From Cordylochernes scorpioides (taxonomy: Eukaryota; Arthropoda; Arachnida; Pseudoscorpiones; Chernetidae), in the NCBI GenBank assembly GCA_030710605.1, contig CP092877.1, positions 5,505,730 to 5,569,729 of the forward strand: a stretch of 64,000 nucleotides of DNA, read 5' to 3'. The position numbers and the translations under genes were made by a program. This document shows, piece by piece, positions 42,165-54,100 of this stretch. How positions within the stretch are numbered: position 1 is the first letter of the stretch; the number at the start of each line of letters is the position of its first letter. The notes under the pieces were generated by a model, which made no database searches, had not been told where the DNA came from, and saw only the letters and a list, made by a program, of their open reading frames with translations.

Positions 42165-43240
42165 CTCGTTTGTACGCAGCATTCACAAGATATTCTTTAT
42201 AGCCAATCTTGGAACGGAGCTATCATATAATAATTAATAAATAAAAATACATTTACAAAAAATAAGATTTTATTTAAATGTACTAAAAAGAAAAAAAAAT
42301 AAAATATTGTATCTTCTGCAATTAAGCAATAAGATGTATCTGAGTGAAAATAAAAGCTGCGGGGGACGATCATCTTCAATTTCTAACCTAATGTGATTCA
42401 ATATGTAGCAGCTGATTTTTATAAGTGTTTGCTTACCTCTTCTCTCAATATGATCGTCTCCTGCCGCTTTTATTTTTACTCGGATACTTCCAATTGCTCA
42501 ATGACAAAAGATATAATATTTTATATTTTCCTTTTTAGTGCATTTAAAAAAAGCTTTTTTAGAAATGTATTTTTACTTATCAATAATTTAGTTAATTTTC
42601 AGATATGAATTTACAAAACTTCGAATCAAAAGTTCACTGGGGATTAGGCCTTAAATAGATGGAAGCCTCCGTCGCAGCGGATTGGTCAATGTAAGAGGCG
42701 TAACATAAGACTTAACAAAATAAATATATAAATTTGTTTATTCCTGGCTCCTCCTACCACTCAGAAGTCTGAAAATGTGTACACTTGCATTGCTCATTGG
42801 ACTGAATGAGTGTTAGAAGTTTCATACTTCTATGTGGTCTGGAATTATATTAAAATTAATCTACAAAATGAAAGGCAATTTAGAAATGTGTCCATTTCCG
42901 GCCACTCTGACAACCCAGAAGTCTGAAAAATTGTCACCTTGCATTGTCATCAAGTTCATAAAGGTGTACCAAATTTCAGATTCCTACGTGCTCTAGATGT
43001 ATATTAAAAATTGATTACAAGATTTGTAGACAGACAGACAGGGAAGCAAGTTAAATAAAAGCTTTTAGAAAAAGGATGCAACTTTATATTTCAAATATTC
43101 TATTTTCAAACATTTCTTTTCAACACTCTGGTGTTCTCTCTATATTTATCGAAGATTAATTTAATCACGTGGAATAAGAGTTGACACAGGAAGAATCACC
43201 AGTCTCATTCACAGAATCTATTAACTTTTCCTCAATGTTG
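42165..43240. other. AT-rich spacer
   Basis: Two loosely similar tracts (42190-42385 and 42390-42600) look like an imperfect inverted duplication (GCTTTTATTTTTACTCGGAT against ATCTGAGTGAAAATAAAAGC), perhaps a decayed foldback element. Nothing else recognised. Confidence 0.35.
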
Positions 43241-43244
43241 ACGT

Positions 43245-43400
43245 GGGTTCAAGTCGAGACGCAACCAAGGCGGCCAATCAGCTCCGCGCACAATACGGGG
43301 ATTAGCCCCCTCAACCTTACGCGCTCCAGCGCTTCTTTTCGCAGAGAGCGACGTTCGATTTTTGACTGGTCCTTCTCCCCCGTCAAGTGATCCTCTCTTG
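43245..43400. promoter_or_regulatory. CpG-rich promoter-like segment with CCAAT box
   Basis: GGCCAATCAGCTCCGCGCAC at 43274-43293 is a CCAAT box followed by CpG-rich sequence with TTACGCGCTCCAGCGC. Isolated in AT-rich DNA. A promoter of an unrecognised transcript or LTR debris are both possible. Confidence 0.3.
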
Positions 43401-43794
43401 GAGCATCCTTATTGATCCATAGCTTATGAGGAAAGTGACAATTTCCTATGTCTTACTGAACTGACATAGATGTAATTTTAGATATTTATTGTGTTTGGTT
43501 GTAGTGGAGGGGGTAAAGAGAGGGAGTAGTTATGTTGATAAGTGCATGTTTATTATTGAAACTCTTCTATTTTTACTATCAGAGAGAGAGAGCATTTATT
43601 TTTTGTAAACCCCTCGTTGAATAAATTATTATCTTAATATTATATTTCAATCAGTATATTATATTTTAATTAGTAAATTAGCATTAGTAATATTCTAAAA
43701 GAAAATGTTGGTATAAACATTGATACGTACAATTTACTATCTGCGTTGAAGCATGAAAACTTAATTTTTGAATTTATTTTGTCTCAGTTTGCAG

Positions 43795-43903
43795 GTGTTG
43801 AATTCGAGCACAGCTTGCGAGTCACCCTTTCTGCGAGTAATGGCGAGTTAGTGATTGGAGGTGGCCTCGGCAACCTTAATTCTGCTTACAAAAGCTTATA
43901 AAT
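43795..43903 (+). other. possible internal exon (weak)
   Basis: A good acceptor (TTTTGTCTCAGTTTGCAG) is followed by an open frame that starts in the phase left by the exon at 23853: VEFEHSLRVTLSASNGELVI then GGGLGNLN. The alternation of hydrophobic and polar residues looks like beta strands of an extracellular domain. However, no strong donor follows and the frame ends in TAA near 43903, so it may be chance or a pseudo-exon. Confidence 0.25.
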
Positions 43904-43934
43904 GCTTATGTCCATAGTTTGCTCAAATACCATT

Positions 43935-44120
43935 TTTCTGAGATTCCACCCTTCAGTGTAGCATATATAAGCAGGATGATACAATACAGTATTAGAGCTC
44001 TAAAGAAGCGGTATGGTAGATTAAATTAGCTAAACCGCTGGCAGGGTTCACCACTAATGAGCCAAGCCCTCCCAATATATTTTATTCGCAGTAAAGGCAG
44101 TAGAAGTTTGATTGATGTGT
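43935..44120. mobile_element. MITE family M1, copy 3 (left arm truncated)
   Basis: The centre (GCATATATAAGCAGGATGAT, CAGTATTAGAGCTCTAAAGA) and the right arm (GAGCCAAGCCCTCCCAATAT, GTAAAGGCAGTAGAAGTTTG) match copy 1. The left arm before ATTCCACCCTTCAG is missing. Confidence 0.8.
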
Positions 44121-46110
44121 AAAAGAATGTTTTCATTTGCTGTATAAAGATGGTTCGTTTTTGTTTTATAAAATCTTATATAACTTAAATTTGCTCATTT
44201 AAGGATATAAACAAGTTACTGGAATTCTGAAATGTACGCCTGCTACACTAAAAAACACTGAATAACCATCACTTAGAAATTCCATCCCTACCTTTCCGTG
44301 TCCTTATCATAACTATTATTATAAATATAATTTTACCTCACCCAGTGTAAAACTATTTTCATAATTGTTATGACTATAAAATATTTCAAATCGCAAATCA
44401 ACTAAATATAACAACTCTACTTTCAAAAATAAAAACTCGTGACTTTCAAATACAACTTCAAAATTTCTCAACTTCACATATTTCATCCCCTTCACTTTTA
44501 CCAACACCCATCACCAGAAGTAACCCCATACACACCTTAATAGTACCGCTATGGCATCGCTCTCACGAACATAGCCATCAATGAGAGATTAAACGCCAGC
44601 CATCTTCAACCAACTATAATTTTCTTCAACAAACATAGCCATTTTCAAACCACCATTCCACAAAATATGTCACAGTAATATTCAAAAAGGAAATCTAGAC
44701 GGCCCTTTAAACGATATTACTATATGTAAGAGATGTTAATTTTATAATCATGTAACGTTATTTGCATAACCGAGAGATTCCTGTTTAAAAATGTACTCAT
44801 CCTTTGTTTTCATTTCCTTATATAAATATCCATACATAGAGTTAGGGTGGATTGACGACATTTTCGTGCAACAAACGATTAACAATTATTTCGAGATGAA
44901 CATTATCTGAATGATAATCTATTTTTCCCAATATTGGAAAAACCAATGAGTTTTTAAAAAAGCCATTTCCGATTGAGTTTCAGGATGTTAGTCCCTTCAT
45001 AACTTTACAGGCTCTACACCTGACGACTTACTTAGGTTTTTATAAAGGATTCTTGATGAATCAAGAAATATTCACATATTTTTGTCATTTGACCTCAAAT
45101 ACATCTTTACGTTTGAGGGACAACTAGCCAGAACACGGATTGGATAACGTATTCCTGGTCTATCAAGAAAGTTTATATACGAGAAAAATAAACTTTCAAT
45201 TTATATGATTTTAATAGAGGTTTGTAGGTTAAAGTTAAAAACAAGATGTTATAATTTCAACTCCATACCATATATTTCCATTATTTACTTTTCTTCTGCA
45301 AATAACACAAAAATATTATAGAAACAAATAAGTGCAGAGGTCATTATACCCTGACTGTTTCTCTAGATTACGTTACCATAGCCGGCATTCCTTTTTCCTG
45401 AGGAAAGGATTCTTCGGGCAGAGAATTTATTTTATTTCATCTATTTAATTTTATAATTATCTTTTCTAGAGCAGTTTTTATAAAGAAAGGCATTGTCTAA
45501 ATGCCGAAGTATCTCCCCCCACCATGATGTCCAAGCTCTGACAAAAGAAATCCTGCAGATAGCAACAGTGGAGGAGATAACGTTAAGTCTTCAATTAGGG
45601 AGAACGATAGGATCTAGCGAGCTAATTCTGCCCCAATGTCTAAGAACACCAGAGGTACCGTTGTCCATCATCCAGACCCGTAATTTCTACTTTAATTGAC
45701 CCAGAAAACTAAACTTGTCGTGAGCAATTAGAAGTTCGTCTTTTAAGATAATTTATCATCTGTTTGCACCCGACTTAAATCTTCCTGATGGAGTTGAGAC
45801 GATGCCTCTACTTCTAGGGGTGCAGCACGTATAGTGATTTATGCTTTACTCATTACAGGAAATGTCTATTTACATAAAATATTGTGTCAGACACCAAATT
45901 CTAGAGAAACCTCGATAGACCGAACACAATAGTGATGTTCTGATATTCGAATTTATGCTTATTCTGTTGGATGATAATATAATTTTTTTATCCATATGTC
46001 TAAAAGTTCTAGCCTATTCAAATATCAACATTTTAATAAATATATAAATTAATTAATAATAATATTTTGATTCGAATATAAAATAAGACATTTTATTTAT
46101 ATTAAAAATA
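44121..46110. other. unassigned AT-rich sequence
   Basis: A 68-codon frame at 45493-45699 (with TKEILQIATVEEITLSLQLG) looks mildly coding-like but has no recognised family. Nothing else found. Confidence 0.35.
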
Positions 46111-46115
46111 TATAT

Positions 46116-46238
46116 ATATTTCGCTAGGCTGTACACCGATATTCGTTAGGGTTTTTCTGTATTTTGAAATGTTTTGGTTAATTTCAAAATACGGAAAATC
46201 CCAGACTAAGATAGGCTTACAGCCTTGCGAAATATTGG
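46116..46238. repeat. hairpin MITE-like element
   Basis: Outer arms TTTCGCTAGGCTGTA / TACAGCCTTGCGAAA (one mismatch) and inner arms TTTTCTGTATTTTGAAAT / ATTTCAAAATACGGAAAA around a GTTTTGGTTA loop. About 120 bp in all, flanked by TATATATA. Confidence 0.75.
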
Positions 46239-47189
46239 ATTTTTGATATGAATTTTTTATTTTATTTTCGATTCAAAATATTCCTTTTAATTAATAATTT
46301 CATAAGGATTGCTTTATATTCAAGAATATATTTGCATATATAAAATATACAAAAGTATTAATTAACCTAAATTTGACATATTAGAGTTTAAAGGTTTTGC
46401 TTCTCGCTGTTATTTATCTATAAGTCATGTCGAAGTTGTAAATAATAGATTTTTAAAAAATGTATCATTGAGCGTTATTGTATGTTCAAGGTCTGTTAAT
46501 CAGAATCCCCTCTGTACAAACTCTCTAAAACAAGGTGTGTCTAATAAGTACAAATTTAAACCAAACGAATAATAAATATTCAAATACTCGCGCTAGAGGA
46601 TGCCTCTAAACAACGGACAGTTTTCACGCCAAAATTGCCCTCCAATTGAAAATACGTTTTCGCAAGCGGACATCATTAAATAATTGATTATTTTTCAAGT
46701 CATTATCTATATAGATAATACCGTAACAGAGTTTTCCATTGTAAAGTCCTGAGCTATCTCCTCCGAAGATTCTGAACTACACATAACAATCTATATACCA
46801 AAATTTTCGTTATTTTTTTCTTCGTATGATAGGCCTGTTTTTATTTTCCTAATGTTAACAGTTATTTTTATTTTTTAATTTAATCTATTTTACAATCGTA
46901 GATTTTTTGCATTTATCATCATCAATTCATTTGTTTTGAAATGCGTAAAAATGTGTTTTGAAATAATATATATTTCTGATTCATTTGATTATGTAAGTAC
47001 TTTTTTATAGTTTTTCATTTAATATATAAATTTTTCGAATTGTAGATTGAATTATTACTTTTATTCTATAATAATTATCTTTTATAAGTGTTTGTTATAG
47101 TTTTTCATTTGAATTTAGCACAATTTTTGTATCTGGTTATCTTTTTTGGCATCTTTTCATCTCTCTTTGGCATCTTTTTTTTTCTCATT

Positions 47190-47326
47190 AATAAGACCTA
47201 ATCCAAATAATTTAATAGTGTGTGACGTTTCAGCAACAGCATCAGACAGAAGAATAAATGAACTAAAGAATAAAATCTCATTTTTTCTTTTGTCTGATGA
47301 TGGTGGCATTTGGATTAGGTCTTATT
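47190..47326. mobile_element. small terminal-inverted-repeat element
   Basis: AATAAGACCTAATCCAAAT at 47190 and ATTTGGATTAGGTCTTATT ending at 47326 are perfect 19-bp inverted repeats; inner segments (ATCAGACAGAAGAA / TTCTTTTGTCTGAT) pair too. 137 bp, no coding. The flanks share a roughly 40-bp direct repeat (GTTATAGTTTTTCATTTGAA at 47094 and 47340), so the element may sit in a duplicated segment. Confidence 0.75.
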
Positions 47327-47407
47327 TTTTTTATTAATTTGTTATAGTTTTTCATTTGAATTTAGCTCCATTTTTGTGTCTTATTTCTTCTTTATATTAA
47401 AACTTAG

Positions 47408-48132
47408 AATTAAGCTTTGCTTTTTTATATACATGTTTATTACACATTTAGCAATACTTTTTCTTTATATTTGCTCTTATTTACTCATTTTTTTACTCTT
47501 TCACAATCAGATTTTGAAAATGGCTAAATGGCTTCACTTCTCCCTATTTGCTTTTGTAGCTTTTCTTATAAAAAAATATTAGAACTTAGAATTAAGCTTT
47601 GCTTTTTTATATACATGTTTGTTACACATTTAGCAATATATATACCAAAATATTTTTTTGAATACTTACCTCTTTTAGTGAATTTTTGTCAGGGGGGCTG
47701 CAAAAGTGCCGTACTTATGCAGTATTTTGATGCTTTTCCTGTGAAAAGGATAATGAAATTTAAAATTAAGCTTTGCTTTTTTATATACATGTTATTTACA
47801 CATTTAGCAATATATACACAGAAATATTTTTGGAATATTTAACTTTTTTGGTGAATTTTTGTCAGGGAAGCTATGGACTGCAGTAATCATGCATTATGTT
47901 GATGTTCTTCTCATAAAAAAAATATTTGGGTTTGGAATTGGGCTTTGCTTTTTGTATACATGTTTTTTACATATTTAGCAATTTACACACAGAAATATTT
48001 TGGAATATTTTACTTTCTTGGTGAATTTTTGTCAGGGAAGCTATGGACTGCCGTAATCATGCAATATGTTGATGTTCTTCTCATAAAAAAAATATTTGGG
48101 TTTAGAATTGGGCTTTGCTTTTTTATATACAT
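47408..48132 (+). repeat. tandem repeat of about 175 bp, four full units plus a stub
   Basis: Unit marker AATTAAGCTTTGCTTTTTTA (later units AATTGGGCTTTGC) at 47408, 47590, 47764, 47936 and 48106, spacings 182, 174, 172 and 170 bp. Neighbouring later units are most alike. Open frames running through it simply reflect the repeat. The fifth unit is cut after 27 bp, exactly where the Helentron terminus ACTAGCC begins at 48133. Confidence 0.88.
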
Positions 48133-48942
48133 ACTAGCCGAGTGACCCGGGCAACGCCCCGGGTTTACCCGAAGGACCCGCAGGTGAGAAACTATAGAAG
48201 AAAAATTTTAACAAATCAGAAAATGAAATTGCAAACAACAGAACTACACTACACATGAGAGCACATGCACTGTATCACCATACGTGTACCATTTTCAAAG
48301 ACCCTGCTTAGGATTAAAACTTCTCAGAAGCATAACAATAGTACCAACCTAGAGGTTAACTGGTGTGGATGCATTCCTCTGGGAGTAAGACTATTGAGAA
48401 ATTCAGTAGGGAGTTATTTTGCTTCTCCGCATTCTAACACTCCAACTGTTAACACTGTGGAAACACTGACTCATGTTTGGTAAGCAATTTCAGGGAAGAA
48501 ACTATAGACATTGGATTAAATAAATTATTAATTAAATTGCATTAAATAAAAAATATTAGATTTAAATAAATATTATTAGAGTGAAAAAAAAAAGAAAGAA
48601 ATTAACAAATTAGAAAATAAAATTTCGAAAAATACAACTATATTGCAGATAAGATAAGAGGACCTTATTAAAAAATACATAAACAAACTGTAATTCGACA
48701 CTCGATAATTCGACACTTTCGATAATTCGACACTTTCGATAATTCGACCATTTTAAAAATCAAATTTACAAGGTTGATTGTTGTTTAAATACAACTTTGC
48801 TTTTGCATGCATAAACACAGGCTCTTGTAGCAAGAACCCAAATATTATTTATAGTCATAGCAAAAGCCAACTTTAGTGAAAACTGATGCCTCTTCAGAAT
48901 GAATGGAAGACTGAAATCTGAAGGAGCAGAAGATATGGGTCA

Positions 48943-49134
48943 TTTATACTTTCACCAATGCCTTTAGGATCTTTGCGATGGAACGCGTATGGTGTTTCAG
49001 CGCATGTGCTCTCATGTCCTTGAAGCACATATACTGACAGTGCCCAAAGTTGAACACACTGTATAGTGTCTGAAATATCTTTGGCCCCTTCGGATACCAA
49101 CCTTCGCTTCATTCTAGAGAGGCGTTAGTTTTCA
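48943..49134 (+). pseudogene. Helitron-type helicase fragment (CDGTR region), direct copy 1
   Basis: The plus strand reads DLCDGTRMVFQRMCSHVLEA with HILTVPKVEHTV and a later PTFASF region. This corresponds to the stretch of Pif1-like Helitron helicases that precedes the final motifs. A near-identical direct copy lies at 49288-49480. A minus-strand open frame over it is a shadow. Confidence 0.6.
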
Positions 49135-49287
49135 TGTCATATCTGTAATATAGTTTTGTTGTTTGCAATTTTCTTTTTTTTTTTCCTTTCAAATATGTAT
49201 CCACTCTGAAATATAGTTTGTAAATTTTTATTCCAATTTATTTTCTTATATATATATATGTATTTTTTTTTCATTTCCAAAATATTT

Positions 49288-49660
49288 ATTTATACTTTCA
49301 CCAATGCCTTTAGGATCTTTGCGATGGAACACGTATGGTGTTTCAGCGCATGTGCTCTCATGTCCTTGAAGCACATATACTGACAGTGCCCAAAGTTGAA
49401 CACACTGTATAGTGTCTGAAATATCTTTGGCCCCTTCGGATACCAACCTTCGCTTCATTCTAGAGAGGCGTTAGTTTTCACTAAGGTTGGCTTTTGCTAT
49501 GACTATAAATAAGGCTCAAGGCCAAACCTTGGCTACAAGAGCCTGTGTTTACGCACGGACAACTTTATATGTGGCTTTTTCAAGTGTGCGAACATTGGAT
49601 AGCATACATGTAAAGATGACCCATATCTTCTGCTCCTTCAGATTTCAGTCTTCCATTCAT
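49288..49660 (+). pseudogene. Helitron-type helicase C-terminal fragment, direct copy 2
   Basis: Repeats the CDGTR region (49288-49480) and continues, after a frame change, into 49487-49640 with MAFAMTINKAQGQTLATRAC and LYVAFSSVRTLDSIHVKM. These are the C-terminal motifs of the Pif1-family helicase of rolling-circle transposons (AMTINKAQGQTL binds the ATP/ssDNA interface; the Arg in LYVA-S-VR is the usual arginine finger). A part of the helicase between the two motifs is missing. Not a working gene. Confidence 0.75.
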
Positions 49661-50453
49661 TCTGAAGAGGCATCAGTTTTCACTAAAGTTGGCTTTTGCT
49701 ATGACTATAAATAATATTTGGGTTCTTGCTACAAGAGCCTGTGTTTATGCATGCAAAATCAAAGTTGTATTTAAATAACAATCAACCTTGTAAATTTGAT
49801 TTTTAAAATGGTCGAATTATCGAAAGTGTCGAATTATCGAAAGTGTCGAATTATCGAAAGTGTCGAATTATCGATAGTGTCGATTTACAGTTTGTTTATT
49901 TATTTTTTAATAAGGTCCCCTCTTATCTTATCTGCAATATAGTGGTATTTTTCGAAATTTTATTTTTTAATTTGTTAATTTTTTCTTTTTTTTTTCACTC
50001 TAATAATATTTATTTAAATCTAATAATTTTTATTTAATGCAATTTAATTAATAATTTATTTAATCCAATGTCTATAGTTTCTTCCCTGAAATTGCTTACC
50101 AAACATGAGTCAGTGTTTCCACAGTGTTAACAGTTGGAGTGTTAGAATGCGGAGAAGCAAAATAACTCCCTACTGAATTTCTCAATAGTCTTACTCCCAG
50201 AGGAATGCATCCACACCAGTTAACCTCTAGGTTGGTACTATTGTTATGCTTCTGAGAAGTTTTAACCCTAAGCAGGGTCTTTGAAAATGGTACACGTATG
50301 GTGATACAGTGCATGTGCTCTCATGTCCTTAAAGAAGTGTAGTTCTGTTGTTTGCAATTTCATTTTCTGATTTGGTAAAATTTTTCTTCTATAGTTTCTC
50401 ACCTGCGGGTCCTTCGGGTAAACCCGGGGCGTTGCCCGGGTCACTCGGCTAGT

Positions 50454-50660
50454 TTATTGATATTATTATATAATAGACCTTACCGCTAGCGAAAAAATGA
50501 AAAAGTAAAAATTGAAATCGATTAAAATTGTTAAATCGATATAATCTATGTTTTTAATTAAATAAAAATAGCGATATATTCTGCTTTGTTATAACCTTCG
50601 TTTTTGTTTTCATTTTAGATCGCGTATAATTTTTATTCTTAATAAATTATATATACAGAT
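50454..50660. other. AT-rich spacer
   Basis: Nothing recognised. Confidence 0.4.
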
Positions 50661-50664
50661 ATAT

Positions 50665-51180
50665 GAAGTATATTTTAAACTTTAATAATGACACTTTTTG
50701 TATATTTCACATATCTTCTAATTAGTTAAAGCCAATAATTTATAAGATCATACCCTCCTATTAAAATGTTCACTGCTCCTATTTACTTCCACCCCCCATA
50801 TTGTATATGATATACTATATATTTATTAATATAACCTGCATCATCCTTATTTGTATTAAACTCAAAATGATTACGCCAAAATAAAAACAGCAAAAGAGTG
50901 GTCAGCTGGGGACAGCTACGTGGCAAAGCCAAAGGACACAGCTGACGCTCAGGATAGGGCCCCCTTCTGGGGCTTTTTATAGGCGACCGCGCCCCGGGTC
51001 AGCAGAACAGTTTTAGCTCAGTGAGTAATACAGTGTGTCCACCGACGCAGGCCGCTTCTGGCTCTCTCTCCATGTCTCGGTGTTAGGCATCCAGGTTTGT
51101 ATCATGTCCTCCAACTCTGTCCCGTGCACTGTCTCCGATCCGCTCGATGCTAACATCTAGCCCTGCCTCTTCTATTGTAG
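50665..51180 (+). repeat. LTR-like dispersed repeat R1, copy 2
   Basis: Aligns with 38930-39430 along its length: CACATATCTTCTAATTAGTT at the start, GGCTTTTTATAGGCGACC near 50970, CCATGTCTCGGTGTTAGGCA and AACATCTAGCCCTGCCTCT. Differs from copy 1 beyond about 51175, suggesting truncation or a different internal junction. Confidence 0.65.
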
Positions 51181-53080
51181 GTGACGGTAGATTCGGGCCT
51201 TTGCTGACGAAAGGATGGGTAGCTCATCGTCCTCGAGGCTAGTCCCGAGGTTAGTCCCCACTATCTAGGAAGGAGGGTATCAGCCCCCGCCAAGAACGAC
51301 CCAGGAGCTGTCAACTGTCCTTGAACAGGAATGGGCTTTAATCCCAAATGAGCTACTGGACACCCTCAATTAACCACGATTCGACGGTGCAAATTTTGTT
51401 TGACAGTGAGTGACGGTCATATCCTCTATTAGTCCCACTGATACCTGGGATTCATAAAAGTAGTAACTCTTTGATGTTTCGTCGGTTGCTGTTTTTTTTT
51501 TTTTTTAAGGAAACAGAGACATTTTTTCAAATTTGTTTATCTCTTATGTGTCCATAGGTCGCTGTGAATTGATTATCTTTCAGAGTTATTGTCTGAATCC
51601 CGATGTACATGCTAGGTACAACTACTTAATTTTTGTTCATGAGTGTATATCTATAAGCAAAAATAACTAAGAGTAATATTTACAAAATATATACATATGC
51701 AAATATAAAGTTGAATATTGCATATAATGGGTTGTTGTTTTTGGGTTTAAAAGCGAAAATAAATTGAAGGAAACTCTGTGAATAAGTAAACTAATTCCTT
51801 ATTTAGGAACCGATCAATACAGGAAGCCTGAATATCAACAAACCAGACGTTACGGACGTATAAAGTGTGCTAATACAGAAAAACATATGTTTTGAGGTTT
51901 ATACCAGTAGAGGGAGATCTCGAGCAGTTGGAATTGACGGCACGAAGTCAACTGATAGCATCCTAGCTAAAGCGACTGTCAAGCGATCGGGAAAATTGGC
52001 GACGACTGGTTCCCAACGTATATTAGCTACTAATGATAGTGATGCCAATGATTAATTTAGTAAACAATAATTGATTTATGTTGCCTATATATCATGAGAC
52101 ATAGATAATATCTATATGATATCTAGTTTTTCTTTTGATTTATTATAGAAAGATCTGTATTTGAGTGACCACCTTATCAGCCTAGGTGCAAGAATGTTTC
52201 AGCCCAATCAGCGGTCAAAGCAATGATCCATAGATACACCGGTCTATGCCTTCACGCAGCTGTATTAGCGATCCTATCCCCGGGAATTATTTTGACAATA
52301 CTTTGTTCTAATCAATAAGTCCATTTAATTGAAATATTTATATCTTTTGTCACAGATTTGGTACATTGGTCTCAAACACGGACTCTTACCAATCGGAACA
52401 ACCGGGTTTCAAGCCAAAGACGTTATATACTTAGCCCAGTGGTACAAGTGATGGACACGGACTTATCATCCAGTCTTATCAACTGTTCAAGTAATGATGG
52501 ACGCCATACGGTCAGCCCATAAGCCCAAGTCCCTCCAGGGGATCAGCGGTATAAACACGGACTCAATACAGTCGGCCCTGCAGTTCAAGCCACGGACTCC
52601 ATCCTGGGAAGTTATAGATTTCCGTTGGAGCTGTCACTCACCGCTAAAAGTCAATTAGCCAGCCACGTGGGAACCTCGTTCTCATATCTGTTGGGAAGTT
52701 ATTATGGTTTCAAATAGCTCCTACGTGATCAGTCTAGTCAGGATTAGCCCGTATATATAATTTGGTGTTCAAGAGTCATACAGAACACCATTAATAATAG
52801 ATCAGGATCACTCACATACAAATGTACTAAATATTCGCGTGAAATTTTATGTTGGAAATAGACTTTTGTTTAATGTGCTTATCTGAATACTTGAATTGAG
52901 CAACCGTTGTATTCCCCAAAACAAACATTATGTATTTCTCGCAAAAGTCAACATTCGAAATGTATGTAATTTATTTTATAAAATACACGTGGTTAAAATT
53001 TTTATTATATCCACATTACAAAGGTTTTCGGAAATCCATTTTATCAAGGAAATTAATAAACAAAAAGTCTCCATGGAGAC
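51181..53080. other. unassigned; possible retroelement leader with degenerate repeats
   Basis: 51190-51420 is GC-richer and follows repeat R1, so it could be leader or gag debris. 52150-52620 contains loosely repeated phrases (GCCCAAGTGATGGACACGGA-like) spaced 60-90 bp. 52690-52800 (TGTTGGGAAGTTATTATGG with GTATATATAAT) resembles the start of a copia-type LTR, unconfirmed. No frame is convincing. Confidence 0.35.
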
Positions 53081-53089
53081 ATTATAATG

Positions 53090-53345
53090 GAGCCCTTTGA
53101 GAAAACGTGTTTATTTGATAATAAGCGCAGTAAATGTCACGATGTTGGCTGCTATCATCGAGGTATACCCATCCTTCGTCCAGTGTAACAACATTCTTCC
53201 ATTTTTCAACTGCCAGGTACTTTTCATAAAAGGCTCTGCTGCAGGTCACGAGTTTCTTAATATGGAATGGCTTGGGAAGATGAAATTAGCCTTTTAAAAT
53301 CCATTTTACGCCTTTTATTTTCTTGATAATATGATTAACGTTAAT
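53090..53345 (-). pseudogene. mariner-type transposase fragment, copy 3
   Basis: One minus-strand frame reads HLPKPFHIKKLVTCSRAFYE, then KYLAVEKWKNVVTLDEGWVY and LDDSSQHRDIY. This matches the segment around the first catalytic Asp (TLDEGW) of copies 1 and 2 (TYDKAW, TLDEAW). The adjoining sequence toward 53345 resembles the preceding DNA-binding helix. Both ends are missing; no terminal repeats. Confidence 0.7.
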
Positions 53346-54095
53346 AAGTAGTATTCTGGTTATTAAAATGTCAAGAAGCTCCATCCAGATAGGACACCTG
53401 TCAATCATCCCTGGACCCCGGGGGGGACCACAGGTGTGAGGGGTTCTCGGAAGCTGATCTACAAATAAGGAAAACGGGACGGTGGCTGACGCCGCTCATT
53501 ATTATTATATTTACCTGGGGATAAGTTGTTTTGATCATCTGACTCTCTCTCCCTTAAATACCTCTTGTAAATAATTTTATTGGGAAAACTAAAAGGTAAA
53601 TACCCTTTAAAATAAATTAATTATCCCCAAATTTTCCCTTGCTTTATTTATTTCCGCGACAATATGGAAATATGTTCCTTTGAGAAGGTGAATTTTCTCT
53701 GAATACCATTTCATTTATATTTATTTCCGTTGAAGTTAAGGTTTTCAGCCAACCTTTTCAGAGGACAATTTTTTCTCTAAATATAAAAGATATTAAAATT
53801 TTCTTCATTTCACTCAATAATTCTACTGACTGTACACTTAGCAAAATAGCAATAAATTAATATTTTTATAAATTAATAATTTGTATGTACAAATATTTTT
53901 CCTCGGAAAGTCTGAAAATGTAACATTTAAAAAATCGCTAATATTTTTGGTATTTTGCAACTTTTAAAAATGGTTTATGTTATAATATAAAAATGTTTAC
54001 TTTTTGAGTAAATAATACATAATTTAAATCACACAATTCTTTCACGAGCTACAAGCGTTACAATTTTTGTTCTAAAAAAAATACCACTCTCTGTA
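53346..54095. other. AT-rich spacer with one GC patch
   Basis: 53390-53480 has a C/G-rich patch (GGACCCCGGGGGGGACCACA). No coding or repeat assignment. Confidence 0.35.
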
Positions 54096-54100
54096 TATAT

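Larger units (their letters stand above)
48133..50453. mobile_element. palindromic Helentron derivative with a 3' terminus at each end
   Basis: Left arm 48133-48943 and right arm 49616-50453 are inverted copies (over 95% alike by eye). Each outer end is ACTAGCCGAGTGACCCGGGC with a GC hairpin (ACCCGGG/CCCGGGT), the CTAGT-type 3' end of Helitron-like elements, also found at 27618. The centre (48944-49615) holds helicase fragments. Both arms carry a 72-codon frame (48265-48483 plus; 50096-50314 minus) with an Ile/Ser near-identity and no known function, and a short tandem of CGAATTATCGAAAGTGT (three in the left arm, four in the right). Confidence 0.85.

Noticed and set aside
47376..48145. Small membrane-protein genes (repeated LCFFIYM-type peptides)
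   Set aside because: The similar peptides come from one tandem DNA repeat rich in T; no conserved start or terminator and composition explains the hydrophobicity.
48894..49458. Two minus-strand frames beginning MKRRLVSEGAKDIS as genes
   Set aside because: The opposite strand of the same segment encodes recognisable Helitron-type helicase text; the minus frames are shadows.
51867..52055. Short plus frame with SRAVGIDGTKSTDS
   Set aside because: No family match, no splice or start context; chance frame is likely.
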